Shown here piece by piece: positions 53,481 through 62,255 of a DNA stretch of 64,000 nucleotides (its first letter is position 1; every line of letters begins with the position of its first letter). This DNA is from Congzhengia minquanensis (lineage in GTDB: Bacteria; Bacillota; Clostridia; UBA1381; UBA9506): the NCBI RefSeq assembly GCF_014384785.1, contig NZ_JACRSU010000001.1, forward strand, positions 992,001 through 1,056,000. The letters are read 5' to 3'. Position numbers and translations under genes: made by a program. The notes beneath the pieces were generated by a model. It searched no databases, was not told where the DNA came from, and was given only the letters and a program-made list of their open reading frames with translations.

Positions 53481-54482
53481 ATGACCATTCGAGCAATTTC
53501 AGAAAAAGTGGAACGGGAAACTCTGTCACCATTTGCTACGCTTTCTGAACATTCAAAAGGCAGGCTGAGACCCATCGTTGAGTGCGACATCCGAACGGAT
53601 TTTCAGCGGGATAGGGACCGAATCATTCACGCAAAATCTTTTCGGCGGCTGAAACACAAAACCCAGGTGTTTTTGGCGCCGGCAGGCGACCACTACCGCA
53701 CCAGGCTGACCCACACCATGGAGGTTTCGCAAATTGCCCGCACCATTGCCCGCGCCCTGCGCTTAAACGAGGATTTAACCGAGGCCACCGCTTTAGCCCA
53801 CGATTTGGGCCACACGCCCTTTGGCCATTCGGGTGAAAATGTGCTGAACGAAATTTGTGCAGGCGGCTTTCGCCACTATGAGCAGAGCCTTCGGGTAATT
53901 GACTTTTTGGAAAACGGAACGGGTCTTAATTTAACGTTTGAGGTGCGGGACGGGGTTTTAAACCACGCAGGCGACCACGAGGCCGAAACCCTGGAGGGGA
54001 AAATTATTAAACTGGCAGACCGCATTGCCTATATCAACCACGACATTGACGACGCGGTGCGCGGCGGCATTATTCAGGCGGAGGCCATTCCAAAGGACTG
54101 CACCGACGTGTTGGGACGAACCCACGGCGACCGGATTGACACCATGATTCACGACATTATTAATACCAGCCTGGGAAAACCCTTTGTGAAAATGTCGGAC
54201 GAAATTTATTCTGCCATGATGAACCTGCGCAGCTTTATGTTTGCTTCGGTTTACACAAACAACGTGGCAAAGGGCGAAGATGAAAAGGCCAAAAACGTGG
54301 TTTACATGCTGTTTGATACCTTTATGAAACACCCGGAAAAGCTGCCGGAGGACACAAGGGAAAATATTTCACGGTTTGGTTTAGAGCAAACCGTAACCGA
54401 CTATATTGCAGGCATGACCGATAATTTCGCCATTTATAAATTCAACGAGCTGTTCGTCCCGAAAAAATGGGTTGTGAACTAA
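53481..54482 (+). CDS. dgt: dGTP triphosphohydrolase-like HD protein
   Basis: 333 residues. HD-domain dNTPase family: FRRLKHKTQVF near the start, RTRLTHTMEVSQIARTIA, and the metal motif LAHDLGHTPFGHSGE, followed by LADRIAYINHDIDDA. The length matches the short deoxyguanosinetriphosphate triphosphohydrolase-like form. It lies 19 nt after the GDPD gene. Substrate range (dGTP or several dNTPs) is not deducible. Confidence 0.9.
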   Translation: MTIRAISEKVERETLSPFATLSEHSKGRLRPIVECDIRTDFQRDRDRIIHAKSFRRLKHKTQVFLAPAGDHYRTRLTHTMEVSQIARTIARALRLNEDLTEATALAHDLGHTPFGHSGENVLNEICAGGFRHYEQSLRVIDFLENGTGLNLTFEVRDGVLNHAGDHEAETLEGKIIKLADRIAYINHDIDDAVRGGIIQAEAIPKDCTDVLGRTHGDRIDTMIHDIINTSLGKPFVKMSDEIYSAMMNLRSFMFASVYTNNVAKGEDEKAKNVVYMLFDTFMKHPEKLPEDTRENISRFGLEQTVTDYIAGMTDNFAIYKFNELFVPKKWVVN

Positions 54483-54506
54483 TTTGAAATAAAGGACTGA
54501 AAAAAC

Positions 54507-55166
54507 ATGAATATTTTATTTCAGGGGGACTCCGTAACCGACGCAGGTCGGGGCCGGGACGTTACCGCCCCTAACACGGCGCTGGGCCAGGGCTATGCCA
54601 CAATGGTGGCAGGAAGGCTGAGTGCAAAATACGATGATTTAAACTTTTTTAACCACGGCGTCAGCGGAAACCGTGCCGCCGACCTTTACGGACGCTGGCA
54701 GGAGGACACGCTGAATTTTGAGTTTGATGTGTTGAGCATTCTTTTAGGAATCAACGACGTGGGATTTTCTTTAAGGCTGGGTCGCGGCTCCGACAAGGAG
54801 CGGTTTCGCTTTCTCTACGACCGTATGATTTATGAGGCGTTAGAAAAAAATCCTGACGCAAAGCTTATTTTAATGGCGCCGTTTGTGCTGAAAATGAAGT
54901 ATGCGTGGGAAAACTTTGGAACGGATATTTATGATAATTTTCACACTTGGAGCAGCCGCGTCCGCGAAAACGGCCAGGTAACCAAGGATTTGGCCAAAAA
55001 ATATCACGCACAGTTCGTTCCGCTGTTCGACGTTTTCGAGTCATTGACAAAATCCGCGCCCGCCGAACGTTATTCAGTGGACTGCATTCACCCCACCGCA
55101 GCCGGTCACGAAATCATTGCGGAAGAATGGGTGAAAGCATGGGAAAAAATAAAGAAAGGAGAATAA
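54507..55166 (+). CDS. Intracellular SGNH/GDSL hydrolase
   Basis: 219 residues. The four SGNH blocks are present: GDSVTDAGRG (Ser), NHGVSGNRAADL (Gly), LGINDVGFS (Asn) and DCIHPTAAGHEI (Asp, His). No signal peptide, so it probably deacetylates imported oligosaccharides or other esters. It lies 24 nt after dgt and 2 nt before the TSCPD gene. It is distinct from the large secreted SGNH protein at 8568. Confidence 0.88.
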   Translation: MNILFQGDSVTDAGRGRDVTAPNTALGQGYATMVAGRLSAKYDDLNFFNHGVSGNRAADLYGRWQEDTLNFEFDVLSILLGINDVGFSLRLGRGSDKERFRFLYDRMIYEALEKNPDAKLILMAPFVLKMKYAWENFGTDIYDNFHTWSSRVRENGQVTKDLAKKYHAQFVPLFDVFESLTKSAPAERYSVDCIHPTAAGHEIIAEEWVKAWEKIKKGE

Positions 55167-55168
55167 AA

Positions 55169-55417
55169 ATGGAATATATTTACAGACCAAAAGGCGTTTG
55201 CTCCATGCAAATTAAATTCGAAATTGACCACAATAATGTTGTGAAAAACATTCGGTTTACCGGGGGCTGCAACGGCAACCTCCAGGGCGTGTCGAAGCTG
55301 GCAAACGGCAAAAAGGCAGAGGAAATCATCACGCTTTTAGAGGGTATCAACTGCGGCGGCAAGGGTACTTCGTGCCCCGACCAGCTTGCAAGGGCGCTGC
55401 GCGAAGCAATTGGGTGA
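55169..55417 (+). CDS. TSCPD-domain protein (TIGR03905-like)
   Basis: 82 residues, essentially a TSCPD domain alone: GVCSMQIKFEID, GGCNGNLQGVSKL and GTSCPDQLARAL, with conserved cysteines. TSCPD domains occur at the C-terminus of some class II ribonucleotide reductases and as free small proteins in Clostridia; function unknown. GAAAGGAG precedes ATG. Its stop codon overlaps the next start (TGATG). Confidence 0.85.
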   Translation: MEYIYRPKGVCSMQIKFEIDHNNVVKNIRFTGGCNGNLQGVSKLANGKKAEEIITLLEGINCGGKGTSCPDQLARALREAIG

Positions 55418-56319
55418 TGGACGCTTTGCTATCTAACTGCCGCCTCTGTCCCAGGGAATGCGGTGTGAACCGCTTGCTGGGCGAACTTGGCGCTTGTCGT
55501 TCCGGCCCTGAAATTACAGCTGCCCGGGCTTCCCTCCACCTTTGGGAGGAACCCTGCCTTTCCGGCAAAAACGGTTCGGGAACGGTATTTTTTTCCGGCT
55601 GCAATTTGGGGTGTGTCTACTGTCAAAACGCCCAAATTTCCCGCGGAAATACCGGAAAAAAAATTTCGTCAGGCAGGCTTTGTGAAATCTTTTTTGAACT
55701 GAAGGAACAGGGCGCCCACAACATAAATCTGGTAACGGCAACGCACTTTTTACCCGCTGTGCTGAACGCGGTGGAAAAAGCCAAACAAAATCATCTTGGA
55801 ATTCCCTTTGTTTACAACTGCGGCGGCTTTGAAAAGGCAGACATGCTAAAGCGGGCTGAGGGGCTGATTGATATTTTTTTACCGGACTTGAAATATATGT
55901 CCCCGCAGCTGGCTATGGCCTATTCCAACGCGCCGAACTACCCGGAGGCCGCGAAAAGCGCGTTAACTGAAATGGTGCGCCAGCAACCGGAGTGCGTGTT
56001 TGACGAAACCGGCATGTTAAAGCGCGGCGTTATCGTTCGTCATTTAATGCTGCCCGGAAATTTAAAGGACTCAAAAAAGGTATTACGATACCTGCACCAA
56101 ACCTTCGGCGACAAAATTTTTATCAGCATCATGAGCCAATATACCCCGCCGGCAAAAGGGGTTAACGACTTCCCGGAGTTAAACCGAAAGGTTACGAAAA
56201 CCGAATATGAAAAACTGATTGAGTATGCAATATCCCTTGGCATCACACAGGCCTTCGTGCAGGAGGGAGAAACGGCCGACGCCAGCTTTATTCCCGATTT
56301 CGACGGCCGCGGAATTTAA
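55417..56319 (+). CDS. Radical SAM protein, pyruvate formate-lyase activase-like
   Basis: 300 residues. The radical-SAM cluster motif is C62-x3-C66-x2-C69 in GCNLGCVYCQN. An extra N-terminal cysteine set (Cys8, Cys11, Cys15 in NCRLCPRECGV, Cys27) resembles PflA-homologue proteins of the AmmeMemoRadiSam-related group. It overlaps the TSCPD stop by 1 nt, so it is translationally coupled. The target protein is unknown. Confidence 0.87.
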   Translation: MDALLSNCRLCPRECGVNRLLGELGACRSGPEITAARASLHLWEEPCLSGKNGSGTVFFSGCNLGCVYCQNAQISRGNTGKKISSGRLCEIFFELKEQGAHNINLVTATHFLPAVLNAVEKAKQNHLGIPFVYNCGGFEKADMLKRAEGLIDIFLPDLKYMSPQLAMAYSNAPNYPEAAKSALTEMVRQQPECVFDETGMLKRGVIVRHLMLPGNLKDSKKVLRYLHQTFGDKIFISIMSQYTPPAKGVNDFPELNRKVTKTEYEKLIEYAISLGITQAFVQEGETADASFIPDFDGRGI

Positions 56320-56341
56320 TTTAGAGAGGAAGATTTACAGC

Positions 56342-56638
56342 ATGGTAAAACACATTGTCATGTGGAAGTTAAAAGAAGAAGCATTAGAACATACAAAGGC
56401 TGAAAACGCCAAAAAAATAAAAGAGCTGCTGGAGGCACTGCCGGGCGTAGTTCCAGATATCTTAGAGCTGCAGGTGGGAATTAATGAAAACGGCGGCGAA
56501 TTTGACGCTGTTTTGGTGACAAAATTTCCGTCCTACGACGCACTGAAAGCCTACGATATCCACCCGGAGCACCAAAAAGTGCGCGGGTTCATCGGTCAGG
56601 TTTCAAGCGGCAGAGCTGCTGTCGATTTCACAATTTAA
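56342..56638 (+). CDS. Dabb-family (stress-responsive alpha/beta barrel) protein
   Basis: 98 residues, the dimeric ferredoxin-like Dabb fold: MVKHIVMWKLKEEA at the N-terminus, PGVVPDILELQVGIN and the strand-helix YDALKAYDIHPEHQKV. Family members have varied and mostly unknown roles. AGAGGAAG lies upstream of ATG. It is 22 nt after the radical SAM gene and 17 nt before the amidohydrolase gene. Confidence 0.88.
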   Translation: MVKHIVMWKLKEEALEHTKAENAKKIKELLEALPGVVPDILELQVGINENGGEFDAVLVTKFPSYDALKAYDIHPEHQKVRGFIGQVSSGRAAVDFTI

Positions 56639-56655
56639 ACTTAGGAGAATTACAA

Positions 56656-57441
56656 ATGGTTATCGATTTTCACACACACTGTTTCCCGGAAAAAATTGCG
56701 GAGCGGGCAATTGGAAAGCTCAGCGCCACCAGCGGGCTTATGCCCTATACCGACGGCACGGCGGAGGGATTAAAAAAACTGATGAAGCAAGACGGCGTGG
56801 ACATCTCCGTCGTTTTGAGCATTGCCACCAACGCCGCCCAGCAGACGTCTGTAAACAATTTTGCAAAATCCATTGAAAGCGAAACAATTGTCCCGTTCGG
56901 TTCGGTTTACCCAGACGCAGAAGACGCGCTCAATGAACTGGAACGTATTCACAGCATGGGGCTTAAAGGCGTTAAATTTCACCCGGAATATCAAAACTTT
57001 TTTGTTGACGACGAAAAAATGAAGCCGATTTATAAAAAAATATCAGAGCTTGGCCTAATTTGCGTGTTCCACGCCGGGGAGGACTATGGCTACATGCCTC
57101 CCTACCACGCTACGCCAAAGCGTCTTTTGCGGGCGTTATCGTGGCTGGACACTCCGGTGGTGGCGGCCCACTGGGGCAGCCAGGGCATGGGGCAGGACAC
57201 GCTGCAATATCTTTGCGGCACCGAAATTTACATAGACACAGCCTTTGGATATGGCACCACACCGAAGCCGATTCAACAGGCCATTTTAGAAAAGCACGGC
57301 GTGGAAAAAATTTTGTTTGCCACCGACTGCCCGTGGCATGCCCCGGCTATGGAGCTGTTTCAAATAGAAAGCTTGGGCCTGTCTGACGGAGAAAAAGAGC
57401 AAATTAAAAGCGGTAACGCCCGCCGGCTGTTAAAAATTTAA
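56656..57441 (+). CDS. Amidohydrolase-fold metal-dependent hydrolase
   Basis: 261 residues, PF04909-type TIM barrel. Metal-binding segments are DFHTHCF (His-x-His), GVKFHPEYQ, CVFHAGEDYG, AAHWGSQG and the final Asp in FATDCPW. Substrate unknown; related enzymes are hydrolases or decarboxylases. AGGAGA precedes ATG. Last gene of the run starting at 52739. Confidence 0.87.
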   Translation: MVIDFHTHCFPEKIAERAIGKLSATSGLMPYTDGTAEGLKKLMKQDGVDISVVLSIATNAAQQTSVNNFAKSIESETIVPFGSVYPDAEDALNELERIHSMGLKGVKFHPEYQNFFVDDEKMKPIYKKISELGLICVFHAGEDYGYMPPYHATPKRLLRALSWLDTPVVAAHWGSQGMGQDTLQYLCGTEIYIDTAFGYGTTPKPIQQAILEKHGVEKILFATDCPWHAPAMELFQIESLGLSDGEKEQIKSGNARRLLKI

Positions 57442-57466
57442 ATTGATGGCGGCGCAGAAAAAAAGC

Positions 57467-57495
57467 TTGAAAAACCATTGGGCATATGGTAAAAT
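57467..57495 (+). promoter_or_regulatory. Promoter of the Gfo/Idh/MocA gene
   Basis: TTGAAA (57467-57472), 17 bp, TAAAAT (57490-57495), 41 bp before the start codon. Confidence 0.65.
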
Positions 57496-57536
57496 TTCCA
57501 TATGGTATATTAATCTTTTATATAAGGAGAATGATT

Positions 57537-58625
57537 ATGAGTAAAACTTACAGAGTCGGAATTATCGGCTGCGGCGGCATCGCCAACGGAAAGCATATGC
57601 CGTCGCTATCGAAACTGGACAACGTTGAAATGGTTGCGTTCTGCGACATTGTGAAAGAACGCGCGGAAAAAGCAAAGGCAGACTATGGCACGCCCGAGGC
57701 AAAGGTTTACACAGACTATAAAGAACTTTTAAAAGACGGGTCAATTGACATTGTGCACGTTTTGACTCCTAACCGCGAGCACAGCTTTATTACCGTTGAC
57801 GCATTGGAGTCCGGCAAACACGTTATGTGCGAAAAGCCTATGGCGAAAACCTATGAAGAGGCCAAAAAAATGCTTGACGCCGCAAAAAGAACAGGCAAAA
57901 AGCTGACCATTGGATATCAGAACAGACAGACACCGGAAGCACAGTATGTAAAAGGTGCCTGCACAGAAGACGCTTTGGGCGACATTTACTACGCGAGGGC
58001 ACTGGCTCTGCGCCGCCGTGCCGTTCCTACTTGGGGCGTGTTCTTAAACGAAGAGGAACAGGGCGGCGGGCCGTTAATCGACATTGGCACCCACGCTTTG
58101 GATATGACCCTTTGGCTGATGAACAACTATAAACCAAAAATGGTTGTGGGCAAAACTTTCAGAAAGCTTGCCGACCAAAAAGAAAACACAGGCAACGCCT
58201 GGGGCGACTGGGATCCGGAAAAATATACAGTTGAAGACTCTGCATTTGGTTTTATTACCATGGAAAACGGCGCGACCATTGTTTTAGAGTCCAGCTGGGC
58301 ATTAAACATTGCAGACCCCATTGAAGCGAAGTGCGTGCTCTGCGGAACAAAAGCCGGCGCGGATATGTATGACGGCGTTCGGATTAACGGTGTGAAATAT
58401 GGACGGCAATACATAGAAAAAGCTGCTTTGGGTGCCGGCGGCGTCGCTTTTTACGACGGCAGCTCTGAATCTCCCGCAGACCGGGAAGCACGGCTTTGGA
58501 TTGATGCCATTGACAAAGATACCGACCCTGTTGTTCTGCCGGAACAGGCCATTGTGGTTACACGGATTTTAGAGGCGATTTATGAGTCCTCCAAAACAGG
58601 AAAACCGGTTTTCTTTAACGAATAA
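57537..58625 (+). CDS. Gfo/Idh/MocA-family NAD(P)-dependent oxidoreductase
   Basis: 362 residues. N-terminal Rossmann fold with GIIGCGGIANGKHMPSL, then VHVLTPNREHSF and the catalytic MCEKPMAKT (Lys of EKP), and a C-terminal alpha/beta domain with GGPLIDIGTHALDMTLWL (Asp/His). These enzymes oxidise or epimerise sugars or inositols. ATG at 57537 is chosen for the AAGGAGAA site. It is a single-gene unit with promoter and terminator. Confidence 0.92.
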   Translation: MSKTYRVGIIGCGGIANGKHMPSLSKLDNVEMVAFCDIVKERAEKAKADYGTPEAKVYTDYKELLKDGSIDIVHVLTPNREHSFITVDALESGKHVMCEKPMAKTYEEAKKMLDAAKRTGKKLTIGYQNRQTPEAQYVKGACTEDALGDIYYARALALRRRAVPTWGVFLNEEEQGGGPLIDIGTHALDMTLWLMNNYKPKMVVGKTFRKLADQKENTGNAWGDWDPEKYTVEDSAFGFITMENGATIVLESSWALNIADPIEAKCVLCGTKAGADMYDGVRINGVKYGRQYIEKAALGAGGVAFYDGSSESPADREARLWIDAIDKDTDPVVLPEQAIVVTRILEAIYESSKTGKPVFFNE

Positions 58626-58633
58626 ACAATTCT

Positions 58634-58670
58634 GCGCCGGAAATTGGGTTCCATTTCCGGCGCCATTTTA
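58634..58670 (+). terminator. Intrinsic terminator
   Basis: GCGCCGGAAAT / ATTTCCGGCGC with an 8-nt loop, followed by CATTTTAT. The T run is short. Confidence 0.65.
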
Positions 58671-58694
58671 TAGTAAAAAAGGAACGATTGCTCT

Positions 58695-60320
58695 ATGCGC
58701 GAAAATTCAAGCACCACCATTTTTGAAAAAAACGCACTTTCCTGCTTCCTTCTGCTGGTTTCGGTAATCGCCTCTGCGGTTTTAGGATTGGCGTTTCATA
58801 TTCCCGTTGGGGCGCACACGTTTGTCACAGCAGTCATTGTCACGGGCGGTGTGCTGTTTTTCTGCGACCGTGTTCTGCTTCGTTTATTTTTGTTAAACGT
58901 TTGCGTGCTTGCCCTTTGGTGCGTGGTTTGCAATTTTATTTTCGACTGGTCCTACGACGGCATGTATTATCATAAAGAAGCGATAATTGATTTAAAAGAG
59001 GGCTGGAACCCCTTTTACCAAAGCTCCCTTGACGCCACCGTTTTTGCTTCCTATCCAGACATGGACCTCTGGCTGGACAATTATCCGAAAGGTCTGTGGC
59101 TGTTCTCCGCCGTGATTTACAGCCTTACAAACCTTTTAGAGACCGCAAAAGCAGTCAATATCCTGTTTATCATCCCGGTTTTCTCTGTGGCAGTTGACGT
59201 GATGAAAACTGTCTATCAAATGAACAGGCAAAAAAGCGTTATTTTTGGATTGCTGTTTGCAATGAACCCTGTTTTTATTTGCCAGCTCCTCACCTCATAT
59301 AACGACCTGGCAGTTGGAGCAATTGTCATTATTACCATGCTTTTAAGCATGAAAATCGTAAGTGAAAAAGCGAGCAATTACACCTATCTGCTTCTGGCTG
59401 CCGTTATTGCCGTCTCCTGCACAGTGAAATTCACCGCACCGGTGCTGGCAGGAATTGTTCTGATAATTTTCGGGATTTGGTATGCCATGAAACACCGCAG
59501 GGAACCAAAACATTTGGTAAAGCCTGTGGCTGTGGTTTTAGCGGCGTTTATTGCAGGCGTTTGCCTGTTGGGCTTCGATCCGTATATAAAGCATATAATG
59601 AACCATCAAAACCCGGTCTATCCCGTTTTGGGCGAAGGGGCTTATGACATTATGAACACAAACCCGCCCAAAGGGTTTGAAAATAAAAATGCGGTGGAAA
59701 AGCTGCTTGCCTCTGTGTTTTCAAAAACGAACAATCTGCCGGAGGAAGCGCCGGAGCTAAAAATCCCTTTTACAATCCACAGCTCTGAGTGGATTCATTT
59801 GAGCAATGCCGATATTCGTGTCGGCGGGTTTGGCGTTTTGTTCAGCGGTATTTTTCTTTTAAGCCTCGTAATTTTTTTCGTTGCTTTGTGCCATAATAAG
59901 AAAATACGCATGGAAACTGCCGCCGCTTTTGCCGCCATTTTTCTTCTGCTTCTGTTTATCCCGGAATCCTGGTGGGCCAGGTATGCAAGTTATGCCTACT
60001 ACCTCCCTGTATTTATTTTGGCCGAAGCTTGCAATCTGCGAAAAACAAAGGTTTTCAGTGGTGTAACTATCTGTTTGATTGCCTTAAACAGTCTTTTTTT
60101 TGCGGGGTGTGTTTTAAAAACAGGCGTGGAAGTGACGCATCAGCTTAAGGTTAAACTGGAAGAAATTAAGTCGCACCAAAAAACGGTTATTGTCAGGGTC
60201 AACGATTTTCCCACACACAGAAAGCTGTTTGAAGAATTTGGAATTGATTATGAGGTTTCTCATACTTCCTTAGACGATCCTATGATTTTTTACCGGAACA
60301 CAAAATATAAATTCCGCTAA
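58695..60320 (+). CDS. GT-C-like multi-pass membrane protein
   Basis: 541 residues with about ten hydrophobic segments. The first long external loop carries DWSYDGMYYHKEAI, an acidic motif at the place where GT-C glycosyltransferases hold catalytic aspartates, and further external loops follow (SYPDMDLWLDNYPKG). The C-terminal soluble tail is short. It may transfer sugars from a polyprenyl-phosphate donor to surface glycans, but this is inferred from topology and motif. AAGGA lies 11 nt before ATG. Single gene between a terminator and the tRNA promoter. Confidence 0.65.
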   Translation: MRENSSTTIFEKNALSCFLLLVSVIASAVLGLAFHIPVGAHTFVTAVIVTGGVLFFCDRVLLRLFLLNVCVLALWCVVCNFIFDWSYDGMYYHKEAIIDLKEGWNPFYQSSLDATVFASYPDMDLWLDNYPKGLWLFSAVIYSLTNLLETAKAVNILFIIPVFSVAVDVMKTVYQMNRQKSVIFGLLFAMNPVFICQLLTSYNDLAVGAIVIITMLLSMKIVSEKASNYTYLLLAAVIAVSCTVKFTAPVLAGIVLIIFGIWYAMKHRREPKHLVKPVAVVLAAFIAGVCLLGFDPYIKHIMNHQNPVYPVLGEGAYDIMNTNPPKGFENKNAVEKLLASVFSKTNNLPEEAPELKIPFTIHSSEWIHLSNADIRVGGFGVLFSGIFLLSLVIFFVALCHNKKIRMETAAAFAAIFLLLLFIPESWWARYASYAYYLPVFILAEACNLRKTKVFSGVTICLIALNSLFFAGCVLKTGVEVTHQLKVKLEEIKSHQKTVIVRVNDFPTHRKLFEEFGIDYEVSHTSLDDPMIFYRNTKYKFR

Positions 60321-60343
60321 ATTACCGAAAAATAAAAAAACTA

Positions 60344-60372
60344 TTGACAAATTCCCCCGAAACTGTTATAAT
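60344..60372 (+). promoter_or_regulatory. Promoter of the tRNA-Ser pair
   Basis: TTGACA (60344-60349), 17 bp, TATAAT (60367-60372): perfect consensus in both boxes, 22 bp before the first tRNA. Confidence 0.85.
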
Positions 60373-60394
60373 AATTTCGTTGTTCAGCGTATGA

Positions 60395-60481
60395 GGAGAG
60401 GTGTCCGAGCGGTTTAAGGAGCTGGTCTTGAAAACCAGTGATGCGCAAGCACCGAGAGTTCGAATCTCTCCCTCTCCGCCA
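60395..60481 (+). tRNA. tRNA-Ser(UGA)
   Basis: Acceptor GGAGAGG pairs with CCTCTCC. Anticodon stem CTGGT/ACCAG has loop CTTGAAA with anticodon TGA. A long variable arm follows, as expected for serine, then TpsiC arm GAGAGTTCGAATCTCTC. Discriminator G and encoded CCA. Confidence 0.95.
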
Positions 60482-60510
60482 TAAGTTTATATTGTTTTTA
60501 ATTTCAGTTT

Positions 60511-60602
60511 GGAGATGTACTCAAGTTGGCTGAAGAGGCGCCCCTGCTAAGGGTGTAGGTCGGGTAACCGGCGCGAGAGTTCAAATCTCTCCATCTCCGC
60601 CA
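60511..60602 (+). tRNA. tRNA-Ser(GCU)
   Basis: Acceptor GGAGATG pairs with CATCTCC. Anticodon loop CTGCTAA (anticodon GCT) between CGCCC and GGGTG. Long variable arm (TAGGTCGGGTAACCGGCG). Encoded CCA. It is 29 bp after the first tRNA and probably in the same transcript. Confidence 0.95.
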
Positions 60603-60634
60603 AAGCCTTGAAAGACGATTTCAAGGCTTTTTTT
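60602..60634 (+). terminator. Terminator of the tRNA operon
   Basis: AAAGCCTTGAAA / TTTCAAGGCTTT with loop GACGA, then TTTT. Confidence 0.9.
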
Positions 60635-60754
60635 ATACCTCCTTTTACCGCGATTTAAGGTATAACTTTAAAGTAAAATTAGACAATTTTCTAACTTTAT
60701 AGAAATTATTCTGAAAATGATTCTTTGTTTTTCATTTTTATGATAAAATACCTC

Positions 60755-60783
60755 TTGATTTTACAAAACCTCTATGATATAAT
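60755..60783 (+). promoter_or_regulatory. Promoter of the ArsR-like regulator and peptide gene
   Basis: TTGATT (60755-60760), 17 bp, TATAAT (60778-60783), 32 bp before the start codon. The 60635-60754 stretch before it is AT-rich without other features. Confidence 0.65.
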
Positions 60784-60815
60784 TTGTTTACAATGTAATA
60801 ACGGAGGTGTTTTTT

Positions 60816-61859
60816 ATGCCCCAGATTCGTTTGTTAAAAGAGCCAGGTTATATTTATGATTTAATTTTTATTTTTTACCTCAAGTTTAATACAAAATTAT
60901 GCATCAATAATCTTGACAGCAATGACAAAAAACTGTCTGAAAATATAAAATTTTTTAATGACTTATTAGACCAGTTTCCTGAAATTTCAGAGGATTTATA
61001 TGTGTTCTTTCACGCTGTTGAAAATGGCCGTTGTTTTATCACAACGCAATATTTTAATCCGCATAAAGAACAGTTTTCTACAACCTTTAATTTTAAGTTT
61101 TTGCAGAAAGAGTTATCTGATAAAGACAAAATAATTCGCAATATGGTTCGATTTTATTTTTACGACCTCACAGATGAACAAGTAGATGACTGTGTAAATT
61201 CAAGCTCTGCGCTGTTTTCATACATTAAAAACTCGAACTATGGCGCTGAGATAAAAAGCAAGCTGTATGAGTTTTTTCATGACACTGAGCACCACATTCA
61301 AACGCTTTACTATGAGTTAATGACGAAAGAATTTATGCTTTCACAGTATTACGAAAAAAATTATCAGAAAATTCTTGACGTTTATAACCAGACTACGTTT
61401 GAAACTTTAAGCAAAAATTTGAAAGGTTTAGATGATTTAAACTTTATTAAAAAAGACAATTTAACACTATATGTTTCCTTTTGCCTTTTAAGAAAATATT
61501 GTATGAACTTTTTCGGCGTGCAGGAAGGTGTTGTTTATCTTCTTGGCTACGACTATTTTTCTGTTTTAGATTTTGTTAAAAACAAAAAGGATTTGAACTT
61601 ATTAGACTTCGGCAATGCGATATGTGAAGAAAGCCGCGTGAAAATTTTGGAGCTGTTGTTAGAGCGCAGCGAAGTCACCTGCAAGGATTTGGAAAAGATT
61701 TTCAGTTTCTCCGGCTCCACGGCCTATCACCACATCACCATGATGACGAAAATTGGGGTTGTAAAAACGCGGAACGAAGGAAAAACCATTCTTTACAGCC
61801 TGAACAGAAAGTACTTTGACGCCATAATCGACGTTTTAAGTAAATATTCAAGCAAATGA
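60816..61859 (+). CDS. ArsR-type winged-helix regulator with large N-terminal domain
   Basis: 347 residues. The C-terminal 80 residues form an ArsR-like winged helix (ICEESRVKILELLLERSEVTC, FSFSGSTAYHHITMMTKIGVVK, GKTILYSLNRKYF). The first 260 residues are helical and unrecognised and might bind a ligand or peptide. GGAGGTG lies 6 nt before ATG at 60816. It is followed 21 nt later by a 36-codon peptide gene and then a terminator, so the two form one unit. The gene is noticeably AT-rich. No ABC export or modification genes follow. Confidence 0.75.
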   Translation: MPQIRLLKEPGYIYDLIFIFYLKFNTKLCINNLDSNDKKLSENIKFFNDLLDQFPEISEDLYVFFHAVENGRCFITTQYFNPHKEQFSTTFNFKFLQKELSDKDKIIRNMVRFYFYDLTDEQVDDCVNSSSALFSYIKNSNYGAEIKSKLYEFFHDTEHHIQTLYYELMTKEFMLSQYYEKNYQKILDVYNQTTFETLSKNLKGLDDLNFIKKDNLTLYVSFCLLRKYCMNFFGVQEGVVYLLGYDYFSVLDFVKNKKDLNLLDFGNAICEESRVKILELLLERSEVTCKDLEKIFSFSGSTAYHHITMMTKIGVVKTRNEGKTILYSLNRKYFDAIIDVLSKYSSK

Positions 61860-61880
61860 CACGAAAGGGGGAAAGACATC

Positions 61881-61991
61881 ATGATTAAAACCTGGAAAAA
61901 GCCTGTTTGCTCCACCGTAAAGGCGGATCAATTATCAGCGTACATTAAGGCGGCAGCCCGCTCCGGCTGCCATTACTTTGTTGGCCGCTAA
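61881..61991 (+). CDS. 36-residue peptide with RiPP/signal-like composition
   Basis: Short gene with the strong site AAAGGGGG upstream of ATG. The peptide begins MIKTWKKPVC and ends ARSGCHYFVGR. The K-x-W-x-K-P start resembles leader regions of many clostridial ribosomally made peptides. Two cysteines (10 and 30) could form a disulfide or be modification sites, and the C-terminus is compact and aromatic. It is flanked by the ArsR-like regulator and a long perfect terminator. Neither a maturase nor a transporter is adjacent. The role is unknown: a peptide signal, a modified natural product or a small structural peptide are all possible. Confidence 0.65.
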   Translation: MIKTWKKPVCSTVKADQLSAYIKAAARSGCHYFVGR

Positions 61992-62001
61992 ATAGCATTG
62001 A

Positions 62002-62050
62002 AAAAATTGCAGCAAAAACGCTGTTGCGTTTTTGCTGCAATTTTTGTTTT
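62002..62050 (+). terminator. Long intrinsic terminator
   Basis: AAAAATTGCAGCAAAAACGC pairs perfectly with GCGTTTTTGCTGCAATTTTT, a 20-bp stem with loop TGTT. The T-rich 3' arm is followed by GTTTTG. Confidence 0.85.
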
Positions 62051-62173
62051 GCCCAGTTACTGAAAAGCATGTTTTCAGTCAGTTCGTTTACTTTCAAAAA
62101 CAGTAGAGTCTTCTTTCAAAAGATATCACATGGCTATCAGGACTATGAAAGGCGCATTTTCGTTTTGGCATTA

Positions 62174-62202
62174 TTGACAAAGACCACCCGCTGTGGTATA
62201 TT
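62174..62202 (+). promoter_or_regulatory. Promoter of the XRE regulator gene
   Basis: TTGACA (62174-62179), 17 bp, TATATT (62197-62202), about 54 bp before the start codon. The 62051-62173 stretch contains no supported gene. Confidence 0.7.
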
Positions 62203-62255
62203 TAGAGTATATAATAAGCAAAAGTAGTATTATTTTTTAAACAGGGGGCATTTAC

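Noticed and set aside
62024..62227. 67-codon frame after the peptide gene
   Set aside because: It begins within the terminator stem and overlaps the promoter at 62174; no ribosome-binding site.
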